From assembly GCF_026626305.1 (NCBI RefSeq), contig NZ_JAPNUE010000002.1:310001-374000 (forward strand): 64,000 nucleotides of DNA, read 5' to 3'. The first letter of the stretch is position 1. Each line of letters starts with the position of its first letter. This stretch comes from Frigidibacter sp. RF13 (lineage in GTDB: Bacteria; Pseudomonadota; Alphaproteobacteria; Rhodobacterales; Rhodobacteraceae). Position numbers and translations under genes: made by a program. Under the pieces are notes generated by a model. It was not told the origin of the DNA and searched no databases. It saw only the letters and a program-made list of their open reading frames with translations. Shown here piece after piece: positions 63,493 to 64,000 of the stretch.

Positions 63493-64000
63493 ATGCAGAT
63501 TGAAGAAACGCCGCTTTCCGGCTGCCTTATTCTGACGCCACGCCGCTTTGGCGATGCACGCGGCTGGTTTTCCGAGGTCTGGAACAAGCAGACCCTGGCC
63601 GCGAACGGTATCCACTACGACTTCGTGCAGGACAATCATTCCAGCTCCAGCGAGGTTGGCACCGTGCGCGGTCTGCATTTCCAGTCGCCGCCGCATGCGC
63701 AGACCAAGTTGGTTCGCTGCGGGCGCGGCCGGGTGTTCGACGTTGCAGTCGATATCCGCGTCGGCTCGCCCACCTTCGGCCAATGGTTCGGCACAGAGCT
63801 TTCGGCAGAGAATGGCCGCCAGTTGCTGATCCCCGCGGGCTTCCTGCACGGGTTCGTCACCCGCGCGCCCGACAGCGAGCTTCTCTATAAATGTTCCGAC
63901 GTCTATGCGCCTGCCTGCGATGGCGCGGTTCGGTTCGACGATCCCGATATCGGCATCGACTGGGGGGTAGACCCCGCGTCGGCAATCCTGTCGGACAAGG
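63493..64000 (+). CDS. rfbC: dTDP-4-dehydrorhamnose 3,5-epimerase, 5' part
   Basis: The 169 visible codons encode RfbC (RmlC), the third enzyme of dTDP-rhamnose synthesis. It has GCLILTPRRFGDARGWFSEV, FVQDNHSSSS, GTVRGLHFQSPPHAQTKLV (with the catalytic His) and IPAGFLHGFVT. The start at 63493 has GAGG 8 nt upstream. The gene continues past the right edge, so the rest of the rml operon is probably there. It adds rhamnose to the sugars of this locus. Confidence 0.95.
   Translation, partial: MQIEETPLSGCLILTPRRFGDARGWFSEVWNKQTLAANGIHYDFVQDNHSSSSEVGTVRGLHFQSPPHAQTKLVRCGRGRVFDVAVDIRVGSPTFGQWFGTELSAENGRQLLIPAGFLHGFVTRAPDSELLYKCSDVYAPACDGAVRFDDPDIGIDWGVDPASAILSDK

Noticed and set aside
1..64000. CRISPR array, prophage structural genes, toxin-antitoxin or restriction systems
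   Set aside because: No regularly spaced direct repeats, phage structural proteins or known defence motifs were seen on reading both strands. The only mobile DNA is the IS and integrase remnant at 29.2-30.4 kb.

Overview
The window looks like chromosomal DNA of an alphaproteobacterium of the Rhodobacterales (Rhodobacteraceae). The evidence is uniformly high GC, an alphaproteobacterial AddAB pair in place of RecBCD, COQ9, HspQ, a phbA/phbB pair, an RbaV/RbaW-like partner-switching pair, a GST-fold protein with an FzlA-like tail, and GC-rich palindromes placed just after stop codons. No species is claimed. The window opens inside tsaE and closes inside rfbC.

Layout. 1-8.3 kb: tsaE, amgK, murU, addB and addA, tightly packed with overlapping ends (tRNA t6A modification, MurNAc recycling, double-strand break repair). 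8.3-16.6 kb: trxA, lolA, a lytic transglycosylase lipoprotein, hspQ, gamma-glutamyltransferase, the anti-sigma/anti-anti-sigma pair, a free-methionine sulfoxide reductase, a tandem-GFA protein, rpsU, COQ9 and a quinone oxidoreductase. 16.6-20.6 kb: homogentisate catabolism (fahA and hmgA divergent from maiA and a MarR regulator) with two matching palindromic operators. 20.6-29.1 kb: msrA/msrB, FAD and SDR proteins, a methyltransferase, the GST-fold protein, radC, phbB/phbA and an EAL protein. 29.2-30.7 kb: a decayed island remnant, made of an IS6-family element with a doubly damaged transposase lying inside a frameshifted integrase next to tRNA-Leu(CAG). 30.8-42.7 kb: an NDUFA9-like SDR, uppP, a gltD-X-GFA-gltB operon, mtgA, a sugar kinase, a small GlsB/YeaQ-type membrane protein and an MsrQ-like membrane protein. 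42.7-64 kb: a surface-polysaccharide region with nucleotide-sugar enzymes (UXS, sugar dehydrogenase, epimerase, RfbC), glycosyltransferases, a flippase, a deacetylase, two UGM-like flavoproteins, a polyprenyl-phosphate-sugar synthase-like GT2, GT-C-like membrane proteins and an unusual GMC flavoprotein with a ferredoxin-like Cys motif.

How the genes work together. Cell-wall functions recur across the window: amgK/murU recycling, uppP for carrier lipid, mtgA, a lytic transglycosylase, and the polysaccharide locus that draws on the same carrier lipid. Redox repair recurs too: trxA, msrA, msrB, the free-Met sulfoxide reductase and the MsrQ-like protein. From 51.5 to 62.0 kb the minus-strand genes overlap by 1-11 nt in several places and are probably translationally coupled. 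I saw no CRISPR array, phage structural genes, toxin-antitoxin pair or classical defence system. The most unusual items are the Cys-cluster GMC protein in the polysaccharide locus, the two extra genes inside the glutamate synthase operon, the triple perfect hairpin at 40.8 kb, and the IS/integrase scar at tRNA-Leu.
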